From positions 6,185,501 through 6,249,500 of the forward strand of contig NC_051103.1 of NCBI RefSeq assembly GCF_901709675.1: 64,000 nucleotides of DNA. Direction: 5' to 3'. The stretch is from Syngnathus acus. Its lineage: Eukaryota; Chordata; Actinopteri; Syngnathiformes; Syngnathidae. Every line of letters starts with the position of its first letter. Position 1 is the stretch's first letter. The position numbers were made by a program, and so were the translations under genes. The notes under the pieces are model-generated. The model was not told where the DNA came from. It was given only the letters and a program-made list of their open reading frames with translations, and did not search any database. Below, piece after piece: positions 1-16,674 of the stretch.

Positions 1-1977
1 CGATGCGGTTTCCAGCCGACACGCCGGCCGCTGTTGTTGGTGGCTGTTAAGCCAGAACATGAGTGCAGGAACTCTTCCGTGAACTCTTGTGTATATATGA
101 AATTATATGAGAGTGTCATTAGCACATTTTTTTGTGTCTTTTTATTATTACAATCTTATTTTGTGTGGGTTTCACCACACTGTGTCGATGCCACGGATCC
201 GACAAGGAGGTAATTAACCGGGTGTTCCCTCCCGGTGTCCTGAGCAGGTGGCTGGAGCAGCCAGACACTGTTCAGCTCACACACACACACACACACCATG
301 TCGAGAGTAACACACGGTGTCTGGACGTCAGCCCGACCCGAGAAGAGAAAGATGGCGGTCAGTGTGGCCCTCCACTCTTTGAGGACCAATATTAGTTGAG
401 GGGAGGGGTGAGTTGCACGGGCATCCAAAATGTTGGTAGAGGTGAAGGAAAAATAGAATTAGATTTATACGGAACATTTGCATTTTATTTGTTGAAATCG
501 GTTTTCATTCAACAGGCCGATTTGTCACGTGGGGGGAAACGCCAAGCTGTTCTTGAGTCAATATGTTACCTGGCACGTTGTCGCTATTGAAAGGTCTTTG
601 GAGATGGGGAAGTCAGAAACATGTGCGAAGGAGGAGGACGCTGGCTCCCGCTTGCGTGAAGCCGTCATTCCGTCGTCACGCAGTACCTCCAATTTGTTGC
701 TCTTTATCTTAATGACTTATGGTTCTTTTCGTCTCCCGTACTAAAAAATGATTTGTCGTGGCTGTGTTTGCCAACCGCAGCTTGTTTGTTTTGCCATTTC
801 CTTGACAACACGCGAATTCTTTTGGCTACATGCAAAGGGAATTTTCCTTTATTCTTTTTTTCCACACATAAGCTCAAAACAATAGATTTGCCGCTCGGTA
901 CTTTGAGTTGCCGCGCGGCCGTAAATCAACAAGATGCCAGAAATCTGCCGTCGGTTCTTCAGCTGCGCTCGCGATGCAAAACGTGATCCATCACTTTCAT
1001 GTTCCAGTGCAAGGTGTTAATGGTCCCACATGCTCACAGCTGGATACGTGTTTGAGATGCTTGATGGCAGAAACAGCATCCTGCCTGCCCTGGAAATTTC
1101 CTTGGAATATTTCACACTTGTGGTGAAGATCACCTCGTCCACACCGACTCATTTTTTTAGTCAAATTTCAAATGCTATTTGATTAGCCTCTGAATTCCAA
1201 ACAAATTGGGCTGTAACCATATGGAATTGGGAAACAGTCTGGGAATGTGCCCCCCCCCCACACACACACGCGACCCCTCCCACCCCCTTTTTTTTCCAGG
1301 ATCTGGAACCAGGAGAAAAACACGGCCTCATTTCCCCGGCCCGGTGACAGGCTTCCTTTTTTAAATGTGGATCACGTACAGCTCTCGCCACAGTAGCGAC
1401 AAAATGTCGTCGTCGTACCTTGAAAATAACAGCCGTGAATCAAAACACGTTAGGGCGGCGATGTTTCAATGCGGATGTGGTCTGTTAATTTTAACGTTGA
1501 CGTTATGACAATGGATTTACTGCTTAAATACACAAACTGTCCGGGTTGCTAGAAAACAAAAACAATTATTCCTCGGAGCTACTTTAGCTCCTAAATCAAA
1601 CTCTGCTTTCGTAATCGTCTCGGCAACCTCAGTGAACCAGTCGGATCTCCAGCTTGAACCGTTATATCCTGGCTCACCTCATCGGGAAGCTCAAATCTCT
1701 ATGTGAGCCCGGTTTTCCTTTAATAGGTCATCAGTGAGATTGACGCCGGATTAACGTGTCTCGCTGCGGAGATTAATAAGTGATGGACTGAAGGAAGTTG
1801 GATTCATAAATCACCAAAAGGGAGAAATGAAGGCTACAAATATCATTTTGATGGATGGGAAGCAGAGCTGCCGCCAAGCTCGGAGCTGCCATGTTGTAAA
1901 CGCTTACCAAACCACAGCGTCAAAGTAAATCTTAAAGGTACCGTGTATGTTCTGACAACTGTGTCGTCCGTCCGCAG
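1..1977. other. netrin intron, no recognisable exon
   Basis: The first coding exon I can recognise starts after an AG at 1976-1977, and it enters in the middle of the netrin EGF repeats, so this stretch must be intron of the netrin gene. It holds a short CA run near 281-297 and C-rich and T-rich tracts around 1250-1300. The open frames here show no domain or family resemblance and have no supporting splice sites, so I treat them as chance. Confidence 0.75.
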
Positions 1978-5652
<3,675 letters not shown>

Positions 5653-7333
5653 TTGGACGGCGCCGTGGAAACTTAACCCCGCCCCCTTTTCCATTACGGG
5701 ACATGACCAAGACTGCATGTACCCGAGGACCACATTTTGTGTATATTGTATAATTATTTTCCTTTTTATTTTTTATTTGTCACATCTTTCTCCTCCAACG
5801 GTTTGCCTTAAAAAGGGACCGCTAAGGGTACAAAGTTCCCGCCCTCGCTGACGACGTTGGAACCTTCCGCTCCGTTTCCAACCACTGCAACAATGAAATC
5901 CAAGGAATCACAACCTTTTTTTTTTTTTGGGATACCAGACATCAGGAGGAACTTTTTTTTAATCAAGTCTTTGGAATTTTCCACAACTGCCATCAGACTG
6001 GACTTATTCAAGTTGACATTTCTGAAGGCCACATGGTTGGACCCTCAGTTTCTGAAGGACGCCTAAAGTGTCATGTGACTGGCAGACAGAAGCGAGCGGA
6101 GCTGACTATTTAGTCTGAATGAACGAGGCTGGAACGTTCGTGGAGAGCATACCGTACTAGAACACGAGACTATCGCGTTTCAATCCTACAAAGTTTTGTC
6201 ATGTTTGCATGTTTGTGGTTTGTGCTGGTCCATCAAAGCCCCCCCCCCCCCCCCCCCCCCATCCACCCAACCCACCCACCGCTCCAGAACCAAACCGTTG
6301 CCAGCATCCAAAAAAAAAAGTTATCTCCCCCTGTCATCCTTTGCCAAATGAGCACAGTCGGAGTTTTAAACCTAATTAAGAGACTCTGAAAGTCAAGAGA
6401 GGAGGAAAAAAAAAAGTCTGGTCGCTCTCCAGGTTTTCCTCCGCCTTTCATTCTGTGAAAGACATCATTGCAATGTCTCGCTATAAGCTAAACAAGAATC
6501 TGAAGTTTGCGTCGAGCTGGCGCGGCGGCCATCTTGCTGACAGGCATGTCTTGAAAGTTGTTTGGCTGCGGCCGCATGTTTGGCTTGTCGTTCTTCCAAA
6601 AGACTCTCCTCTGCTGCGTATCGGCCAAGCCCCCCATCACTCCCCCCCGCCCCCAGGAGCCATTTTTGCATGTTATGTATTGAGTGTCTTTGATAAGTGA
6701 GTTGGAGATTGCCAAATACGCTCAGTGGCGCACTGTACTCCTTTCCCGTCAAATGTCCGTCAAACTCTACCCCGCCCCCTTACAGCAACGACGTGAAGAT
6801 AAGAGCTGGCCAGATGTTTTCTCGTCCTTTTTAGCGAAAGCCGTCATGTTGTTTAACGAGGCCTAAAGCTTGGCAATGGAAGCCGGTCCCCTTTCGTGCT
6901 TTGTTGCTTTCGCCGCCACTTTTTATTGCGCTTGCAGGTGTGTGTGAGAATACATCCATGTGTGTGTGTGTGTTAGTCCACGCAAGTAAACAAGTGATAT
7001 GCACATCACAGAATGTTTTCTACGACAAACGTCCTATTGTAAATAACTCGGGGGGGCGGGGGGTGGACGTAAAGATGTGACACGGGGATGCTTGAGCTAA
7101 GCCCCGCCTCTTTCTGTTGGATGAATGTCTCGTCCCCATTTCTATATCCGAGTCTTCCTCGAGGCAACGAACCACTGACTTTTTCATCTAAGTGATACAA
7201 AATAAATTATTAGTTAATGAGCCGTGTGCCGTGTTTGATGATGTGTCTCGGTAATAGCGAGCTGCGGAAATTCTCATTTCCATTCGACCAGGTTGGGAAT
7301 GCTCCCTTTGAGTCCAAATGTTCTGTAAATAAA
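5653..7333 (+). other. netrin 3' UTR and downstream sequence
   Basis: No coding region is recognised after the netrin stop codon. The first AATAAA hexamers on the plus strand are at 7201-7206 and about 7328-7333, so a 3' UTR of roughly 1.5-1.7 kb is possible. The region contains a run of 22 C at 6239-6260 and several A and T tracts. The exact polyadenylation site is not determined. Confidence 0.45.
6239..6260. repeat. poly-C tract
   Basis: An uninterrupted run of 22 C, followed by short C-rich imperfect copies. It lies in the likely netrin 3' UTR. Such runs are prone to length error in assembly. Confidence 0.95.
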
Positions 7334-7965
7334 CGGTGAGGCCTCCAATCAATGTCAGGAAGGGTTTTTAAATCCCCTTGTATTTCACTCTGTCACCTTC
7401 AGGGTCCTCGTTGTCTGAATTCCCAATTTCTATCCAAACAAAATCCTCCTCTAAGCTGGAAAGGAACCATTTATCACCCCCCCCTAAATTGTGCCTGGAT
7501 GTTTGTAGACCTTCAGCATCAAACACATCTGTCTTGGACATCCTGTCTTCCATCGAGTTGTTGTGCCAACTTGTATTACCGGACAACATTTCAACTTAAT
7601 GGACACCACTTTACGGTGGGATCAGGGAGTCGGTGACGGGGGCAGATTGTTAGAGATTGGCCAGATCGGACTTTGAAAAATTGCCAAGTATTCCAAAGGA
7701 GGCTTCAAAATTGTTTGTGTGTGTTAGCCAGCAGCTGGTTTTTTTTTTTTTTTTTTAACACATGGTTTTGCCGAGCTGCTTTTTGGAAAAGCTGTTTTGA
7801 GGATTTGGAAAAGTATCCAAAGACGCCGCGTTCTCCTCCACATTCTTCTTCCAGCACTCGCCGAACTTGCTTTCATAAGCTGCCAGCGCAGCTTCGTTGG
7901 CTTTTAAATGGAGCCTCATTACCACTCGGCTTTAAAGTTCGACCGCCTTTTCCAGCATACGCTCA

Positions 7966-7968
<3 letters not shown>

Positions 7969-8036
<68 letters not shown>
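7969..8036. repeat. (GT)n microsatellite, about 34 units
   Basis: A perfect GT dinucleotide repeat of about 68 bp. On the complementary strand this gives a meaningless threonine-histidine reading frame. It is a likely polymorphic marker and can form Z-DNA. Confidence 0.98.
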
Positions 8037-8037
<1 letters not shown>

Positions 8038-11000
8038 TAACCACACATATAACCCCCCCCTCTTTTGTAAACCGCAAAAAATGTGGCAAGAAATCTTTGT
8101 AAGGGCTGCATCATAAATATTCAGCGCTGAAGGTCTGATCTGGATCTCTCTTTTTGGGCCGCACGTCTTCGCTTTGAGTGAAAGCAGCTGTCGTGTGAGG
8201 AGACAAAACGTACGTGATGATGCCTGAACCTCTGGAGGTAATTCATAATCACACTGTTGACGCACTCCCAATTTTCAAATTCCGCATTGTGAAGAACGAA
8301 GCCTTCTCCAACGCTTCCTCAGGGAGCCGAGGAGCACTTTCCCTCCGGGGGGGGAAGAGGGGGCGGGGTTACGGACAAGCGGGGCCTTGTGTCAACCCGA
8401 CTCGGGCTTCTTACTTCAACAACAGCCCCCGCACCTGTCAAAATATGGCCGACGTATCCACGTATCAAAGCAAATAAGCACGCTTGGATGACAGGTGCCA
8501 CTCGCCGTAGAACACCTCGCCGCTACCTATAGAGCCGTTTTATGTGTGTTTGGACCTTGCCAAACTTTTGCTCTCCATGGCAGAGCTACTGAGCAATAAA
8601 TGTTTTGGATTGGCCTTTTTTTTTTTTTTTTTAATAACACATTCCAAAGAGGCTATGTCACATCTTGGCACCTCGGCAATAAAATCTGCGGAAACCTGAC
8701 TTCCTGCTTCTGCTTCCTGTGCAGCAAAGCTTCAAGTCCGGCACCAGCCAGGATGGCACAATTGTGACCTCAGCGGTGGAATGACGCCACCGACCAAAAG
8801 TAAGTAATATAAGTATATATTCTTTATCCTCTGCACAAAAGTGACAGACTGCAAAAAACATTGAGACCTTTTGTACATCTGGGGAAGTTGGACTCCACGA
8901 CCTTGACTATTTAATATCCATCGTAATGTTCGGATGACGTTGTTTGAAACCCTTTTTTTTTTTTCTTTACAAGTGCATATGGTTAATCTTTTTGTTTTCC
9001 TCACTTTTAAAAGACACCCAACGGACACTTCTGGAGTTCCACCTGTTGGACATCAAATAATAGCATTTTACCGTTATAATAATATTTCGAATGTTGTGCA
9101 ACGTGAGAAATATCTGAGTCATTTCGCCGCAAACAACATAGTGAGCATTGATTTTTGGGTTTTGGGTTCCGTTTGGAATGTTGTGCTAGGACCCCAAGTG
9201 CAATGTGGCTCGGAGTCGCCGCCCTTGTTTCATTTTATTCCACGGAGGGGTCACAAGGCTAAAAGGGCCCTTTTGTCTGATTAATGGTGTTTGCTTCACT
9301 TGCATACTTGCTGCCCGGCGTTGATGAATCCCAGCGTCCTCGTAAAGTGAAAGCGCGCACAAGTTGTTTCTAAATGGCAATTGTTAACAGCTCGGTGGTC
9401 TCTGTAAACACGCACCGACGGAGATGGGGGGGGAACCGAAAAAAAAAAAAGTGAAAAAGACAGAGGCTGTTAAGATGTCATGTCGAGGTCGCCGACATGA
9501 AGCTTCATTTATGCTTCACCGGAGACCAAGTTTATTTATTAATTTTAATTTATTTATTGTGCAAGCCTCAAATAATTGACAGTTATGAAATTGTGCAGGG
9601 GCGGGTCCCTTAAAAAAAAAAAAAATTGTCTATTTGCTGGAGGTTACAGCTGTGTACACTTCAAATGTGCTCCGAGGTGAGATGTTGAGTGTTCCCCCGA
9701 GTCAGCATGTGATGTCTTCCTGTCAGCCCCCAAAGTGGTCCACGGCTGTTTTTTTGCCACATACGTGCAAAGCCTTGGACATCCCCCGTCAGCCGCTTTC
9801 TCACGTCCATCTCCGAGCCAGAAGATTCCTCTGGCTCGCTCTTTTTGCTTGTTTGTCTTGACACCTCTCCTCATGCGTGTCCACCTTGCAGCTTTTCTCC
9901 CACGCAGTCCCGAATGACCCCCCCCCCCTCTGCTTTATAGGGTCATGCACGCTGTAAAAAATACAACCTGATGTTTAAAAATGACATTGCATATTTGTGT
10001 TGCAATCCCATCTGCTGTGCGTGATTTCATTTCAGCTAATAGTCGGTGGATTGTTTTAACTACAAAGTTAATATCGGTGCTGAAACACGACCTGGGACTT
10101 TTCTTCTATTAAACACAACGCTGATTGTAATTGCAATTTGCTTACATTTTACAGATTGGGTGTTCGCACGAAAAGTTGGAAATCATATTCAAAGGTAAGC
10201 AAGCATTGCATATTTATTGTACAGGCAGCCATCTATATAGCTTATTGTTTTCCCCAACGTGAGCTCTGCCAGTTTTCTTTTCATTACCCGACCTGCAGGT
10301 TGAAGCGCCACTATCACAATAAGCTTTATTTTTATCGACGTGTCCAGACGGAAGCGGCATTCCTGAGAATTAGGCTCAATTTCACTTCTTGGCCTCCAGT
10401 GTTTTTAGGGACCCCCGCCCGCCCTCGCCATGATGTCTTTGCATAGTGCACCACCTTTGAGTTTATTGATCAAATGTATTTTTTTTAAATATTACCTTTC
10501 TGACCTCAGAATTGAACTGAAAATATCGGTGTCATGTTCTTTCATAGCAAGAAAAAAAATCCAGCAGTGGTGGTGCATGTTAATTTTGGATTTGCATGCA
10601 ATATTTGACAAATATTTTCACCTGTTTTCATTCATGGGACTCAAATGTCCCCAAACAGGTGCAGGCATTCCTTTCTACTCTCGCTCCCTTTCCTATTGTT
10701 TAATTGCACTTGGGAAAAATGTCTAAATGTTCCCGCTTTGATGCATATGTGCATTCCTGGCATCTTTTGGATGTCAATGTGGCTTTGTGGTAATTCAAGC
10801 CTTCTTGAAAGGGGAAAAAGAAGGCAAGCCCGTTCTGGACAGACGGCGGCGGGGACACCTGCAGCTCTGGAACGGCAGTGACTACAGATGACAACACTCA
10901 ACAGCAGGTTAGAAATGTGCACACACACATTGTCCAAATTGTGGGATTGCCAGCAGCACACCAAATGATGATTGCCAAATGCTTTTCAACAAATATGCAT

Positions 11001-14000
11001 TGGCCAGGGTGTGAATTTGTGGAGGTGCTCCGGGGGGGCAGTCCAGGTCAAGCGGGTCACATGGCTGCGCTGGGAAGAATTTGTTTTAAATTCATCCCTA
11101 CCTCCACTCCCACCTCTGTCAAATTGTTTCCAGCCCACGGCGGCCATCGCAACGCTGTTCTCGCTTCTTTCCGTCCTCATTCCTGCTCTTTGAGTCTTCG
11201 CTTACACAAATGGGGGAGGGGGCGGAGTCCGGTTCTGCCTGTGCGTGCACACTGCCTCGCTCGTCAAAGGTCGCCCCTCCAAAAAAGCCAGCGCCCGCCA
11301 TAATTTCGAAACGATGTCTCGTGATTTCACGCATGCTTGGCTGAGGTAATCGATCTCTTTGAAGTAGCGGCCCGTCTCGTTTGGAAACCAAATCAATGGA
11401 TAATTTCGCAGAGTTGTTTAACATCAGGTTGGATTGATTGCGGAAAATGAATTTGAATTGAATTCTAAATTTACGAGGGTCATTTTCTATAGATCGAAGA
11501 TTTATAGCCCACAGCTTTAGACGAGAGTTCTAATGTGACTCTGGAGAGGAAGTCTCCTTAGAGTTGTGGTCGCAGGTCATGGTTCTGGATCCCAGCTGCG
11601 AGCGCTTTGATGCTTGGTTAAGTTCTTACGTGGAAAAAAAAACAAAACTTGAAGGCCAAAGGTGCAAGATTGCATATGTGTGAGGGAAATGGGAGAGTGC
11701 GAGTTCAAAATTGCCACCAGGAAAATCTGGAGATGCCGTGCAAGGCGAGGCCCGAGACTGAGGAAGGTGGAGGTCAATGAGAAGCAAATGTCGTCCCACA
11801 GATACCGGACCGAGAACGTATCATGCGCAGTAATCATCTTCCAAATGGAGAAGATCGGATTAATGGTATCCCCATTCATCTCTATGGGAAAGTTCATTTG
11901 AGTTACAAACTTTTGGTGAAGAGGCGGATGCCGATGGAGCCAAAGAGTGCATCCATGCACGGTGGATTGAAAGCACATGTGCTCGCCGGAGGTGAGGACA
12001 CCGCCGCAACACATGCGAGGAACAAATGGCGTCACTCGGCCCCCACCGAGGACCACACGCCGCACGTTGTTTGCCCGTGCTGCCTTTCATCTCTTCTCAC
12101 AACTTTTCTAATTTTATTTTGAAAATAATAATGGAAAAATATGGTTTTATCTTCAGTCTCCTGACAGAAGATACCTGTATGGAAGGAGATGGAAGAACCC
12201 CTAGTGGTGGTGAGACAACCGTGCTATGGGAAAAGGTTTTTTTGGGGTGAAACCGAATGAAGGAGAAGAAAAGCTGGACACAAAAGCCTTTGAAAAAGGC
12301 AGACAGCTCCCTTGACGCACGCCGCAAAAGAGATGCGGCTGCTCATGCCAAGAGGGGGGGAAAGGAGCCAGCGAAGGAACTGCGGAGACACTTTTTGAAT
12401 GTCATAAAAGCTTGAAAACTTTGTTGCAAAGGGATTCTCAAAACTACCTTGGTGGTGCTCAAGTACCCTCCAGCATGTGTAAGTTTAATGGTGGTCTGGT
12501 ATGGTAATGATCCAAACTTTGATGTGGTGCACGGGAGACTACATTGTTTGGCTCCTGATGAATTGATTGAATTTATTAGCTTTGTTTGATGGAACTCAAC
12601 ACCTGAACTTGTTTGGGAATCTTAATCTATATTGAAATGTAATATTTAGTTTAAAGGAGATGTTGATATGGAAAATGTTGGTCTTTGTGCCATTTGGCTG
12701 GTGCTATATTTTCATCCATTGTGTGTGACCCCGCCCCCCCTCATCGTACTAAATCCACACTGGACGCTGTCTCGTCCTCACACAAACAAACACACCCACT
12801 TTGTCTTCCTTCTGTGTCCCGCTCCTCCATGAAATCAATTCCAGGTCCCTTTTCTCCCACCAAAGAGCAAGACACATTTCCGTGCCAGCCTCGCAATTCC
12901 GCTCATCTACCCACAAGGCTTATTTGCCTCGCTCCCACAATTCATCAGTGCTCCATCTGAATCTTCTCAAATCCAAGTCAAATTGTTTGCTGCATGAATC
13001 GAATAGCAATATAAAGTGACTGGGGAAAAAAAAAAAGTTGAAAGGAAAAAAGGCCCCTCGCTCTCTTGCTTTTAGCCTTGACCTGCGAATCACAACCAGA
13101 CCTCGACCCAAACATCGGAGCCTCATCGGTGATGTCATCGTGAGCCGCTCAAATTTGAAAAGCACGTGTTAGCAAAGAGGCGGCGCGACATTCGGAGGCT
13201 TCCATCGGCGCCGATTAACTCCGGAGAGCTTCTATCGAGAGAGACGGCGATACGGCGAGTCGTTAAAGCGGGATGTTATAAAAGTCGAGATGACACGTTC
13301 CAGATTCTTAGCGGATGAAGAGGAATTTTCCAGATTTGACCAAGTCGTAGAAAAGCTCGGGAATCGTCAGTGTAAATTAGAATCAGAGAAGGAATGAGCC
13401 TTGATGCTTTCCATATGATGGATGGGATGGCTGCTGGAAAAAAAAAAAAAAGAGACTTCACAGATTCTGAATTTTGGAATATTTTTCTTCTATTCAACCA
13501 ATTTTTGGTTGTTTGGTTTAACACATTGTAGCACTTTTGTCTGGTGGGGTCATGTCAAAGAAGTGCTTTGGCGCACTAGACGTAATAAAACAGATGTTTG
13601 CTCATTGTGACTTGATGACAGAAGATCATCAAGAAGTTGGAAGCTCATTCAATCTTCTCATTTGATTCCAAATCCCCAAATTGGCTTCAAGTGAGGCAAG
13701 ATGGTCATAGCGGAGCTTGTATCGTTGCCCCAGGTGATGCCCGCCACTTTTCCCCCTTAATCCGCACTGACAGGGTTGTCATCATCCGGCCGAGCGGGAA
13801 TGATGGAGGACTCCTGGGAATGGGGACGAGGAGAGGGAGGGGGGAGGAGGAACTCTCCACTTCTCGCTCCACCCAGCAGCGCTTAGGGGTCTCGCGGCTT
13901 CAGCAAGGCCCCCTTTGTGTCGCTTATCACCAAGTGCTGAGTGATGCCGCCTCAAAGATGGAAGAGCTTTAGCTTGGAATGTTCCCAGGTGAGAATGGAA

Positions 14001-14617
14001 GAAAAGAAGGCGGCATTTGTAGCGATCTCGCAGGTGCAAGAAAAGAAAACGCGGGCGGAGTCCTGGGAGAAAAAAAAAATAATCAAGATGGCCGCCGTGA
14101 TGTTTTGCCGTGGCAACCGCCTCCTTATCGTGGTAGATCTCCCCTTCCGCCCTCGACGCACCTGTGGTAGCTCCCTCATCTGTCTGCAGAGATAGCAGCA
14201 TCACAAACATTCCTGGACCTGTGCACCTGGGCTGCAGGCTGTCATCGCCGTGGTAACCGGCCTCCAGCTGCCTGCGTCGCTATCATCTCCCTCATCTTCT
14301 CCGATAATAATTGGCCCGGCGAGAGCAAAAGATTGAAGTCAATCTTACCCTAAAAAAAAATCTCCACCTTGGACTAACTTTTCCTTCAGGTTGTCATCCA
14401 ACTCCAAAGTGACATCACGCGTTAATAAAATCCACATGAAGAAAAAAAAAAAACACATGACCACCCAGATTAAAACATCAGGTCTTGTTATTCCAATTTA
14501 ATACCACAAAAAAGGCCTCATTCCTGCCTTTTTAAAAGGTCAGGATCAGGCGTGAGGGAGGGGGAACAAGACTTTTAAAGGACCCCCTGCATGGGCGGCT
14601 TTTATGACATCACAGGA

Positions 14618-14637
14618 AGCGGCGGCGGCGGCGGCGC
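14618..14637. repeat. GCG trinucleotide repeat
   Basis: Six tandem GCG units in otherwise AT-balanced intergenic DNA. There is no coding context, so it is probably a simple repeat. Confidence 0.9.
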
Positions 14638-16443
14638 TTTAATGCCAACCACCCTGCTCGCCATCTTGTGACTCTTGAGTGAAAGCAGAAATGCCGTTTG
14701 CTAGCTTTTAACGCGCTAGCCGTGTGTGGCGTAAGCACCGTGCCGCATATGTGCAGGCGTGCCTGCAGCGAGAGGACATCAAAAGGTGGGGGCCGCTGCC
14801 CCCCCGCGGCACCCCGCCGCACAGCCCATTGCCACTCCATCCTCACTAAAACTCCCACCCCAAAAGGAGCCATTTATGAGACAATAAGAATGGATTTATG
14901 AGGCACCAGAAAATGAAGGCACTTTGGAGGTGTGGGATGAAAGATGACAAAAGGATTTCGTGGGAGGCAAGTTGCACTTTTCCCTCATGATGGCCTCCAT
15001 CTTGAGAAAGCAGTAAGGATCCGAGATTTTATTGGCTTCCATCGAGGAGCTTTTTAGTTGTTCATTACAATCTTGGCACGCCAATAAGAGCTTTTTTAAC
15101 GAGAGCAGATGCACGGGATTAAAATACTCTCTTCCCTCGCTATCTCCTTTTCGGAAATAACACACTGATTGGGCTTTGGTCCGAATCAGCATTTCTTTTT
15201 CTTGCGTGTTCTGGTTCAGTCATTTTTTTAGCATTGCCATGACTCCATATAGACAAAAATTGGGAGTCAAGCAATTATGCAGGAATTAACGAATGCATTT
15301 TTTTTTTTTTTTCAGTCCAAGAAATTTCCTGCAATCCTGTCGAAGAGCCTTCATTTTTCTTGGCTGCGAAGTGTGACTTTGTGAAAGGTAAAGCAAAATC
15401 CATTCCATCAAAACTTCCCGTCCCGTATGTAAAATTTCCAATAGCCAACCTGGAGTGTCAACATTCCTCGCTGTCTGTCAGCACGTGACCTCACTTGGTG
15501 TTTCCTTTTCGGCTCGCTCCATCAATCATCTCTTATTTTCACACCGTCTAATGGTTATTTCAACATGGACGAGGTGGCACGAAACTGGCACTTGGATAAC
15601 ATGGCCCAGGGTCGTTCAGAGATGGCTAATATAAAGTTTCGCAAGTTAAAAAAATGAAAAAATTCCAATGTCCTTGATTTCCTCCTTTGGTTGCACAATT
15701 AAGCCGAATTCACAAAGTGACCACACGTAATCAGCACCGTTGTTTACATTTTGGAGACCAGTGATGACATCATGGTTTTGCTCCATCCTGCTGTGACGAT
15801 ATATTCCCGTCGCACGGAGCGCATCAGAGTAAGAAAAAGATTCTCCCACTTTGGCCAATAAATGTCAATTCCGGGAAAAGTCTCCCGTCGGTTCCAGTTT
15901 GAAAGAGCGAGATTTGTTGACGCCGCTTTGGCCAACACAGCTGCAACGTATCGGGCCAGAATTAATCACACGGGTTTATTATGACCTGGATTTTGGACCT
16001 TATCATTTCTTTCATAAGGCATCTTCACATTTGTGCTCCAGAGCCACATTTCAATTTTAAAATCTACCAACGGCCTTGACTGACAGAATATGTGTCGGAA
16101 AGACAAACAGTGTGGTGGGGGCGGGGCTTGCAAGTTAAACAAAGCCAGGACAGTTGGGAAGTGGCGTTTCATATGACAATATAATCACGCTCATATGGCA
16201 GTGACCACCCAAAGGCATCCAGAGGTTATCCGTGATTCACTTCCATAATGAGCCTCATCACTTAGGCTGTCAAACTATCTCCTAAGAGGCCCCGGCCCAT
16301 CATTTACAGCCCACCAGGAATCAAAGAACCATGCAAATGTGACCCGTATGATTCATTTGCAATTGTGCGTGATCCAGAACCCCAAAAAAGTGGAGTTCAG
16401 CTTTCACTGTAATTAAGAGATGGCGAATCCTCTTCTGGTGTAT

Positions 16444-16449
16444 TTTATT
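16444..16449 (-). terminator. possible polyadenylation signal of the mgat5b-like gene
   Basis: TTTATT on the plus strand reads AATAAA on the minus strand, about 225 bp downstream of the stop codon of the mgat5b-like gene. The surrounding DNA is AT-rich, so chance occurrence is possible. Confidence 0.4.
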
Positions 16450-16533
16450 TTTAACAAATAAGCAATAAATTCATTATTTATATATTACATCAAATTAATG
16501 AATTTAGGGAGACTAATTTGGTTTGCACACTTT

Positions 16534-16551
16534 GGCCACCAGGGGCAGTAT
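16534..16551 (+). promoter_or_regulatory. CTCF-like motif inside a dispersed repeat
   Basis: The sequence ggccaccaggggcagtat closely resembles the vertebrate CTCF core (CCASYAGRKGGCA). It lies 3' of the mgat5b-like gene. The flanking 55 bp are also found at 28454-28510, so this copy belongs to a repeat. Binding is not shown by sequence alone. Confidence 0.35.
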
Positions 16552-16674
16552 AACACAGAAATAAAGACAAAAACAAAGAGGAGTTTCACAACTAAGCAAA
16601 TATTCTGCAGTGATAGCAACAACAACAAAAAAAAATTAAATATGTGTAAAGGATTTGAAATACTTCCCTAAAGA

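Larger units (their letters stand above)
7334..16674. other. intergenic region, no recognised gene
   Basis: About 9.3 kb lies between the netrin gene and the convergent mgat5b-like gene. I found no exon resembling a known protein and no coherent splice structure. The open frames are short and unrelated to known families. It carries a long GT microsatellite (7969-8036), a GCG run (14618-14637), many short A or T homopolymers and a CTCF-like motif near 16534. Regulatory elements of the netrin gene may be present, but nothing in the sequence alone identifies them. Confidence 0.6.

Noticed and set aside
7673-8271. Open frames rich in Val-Cys or Thr-His
   Set aside because: They are translations of the GT microsatellite at 7969-8036 and not genes.
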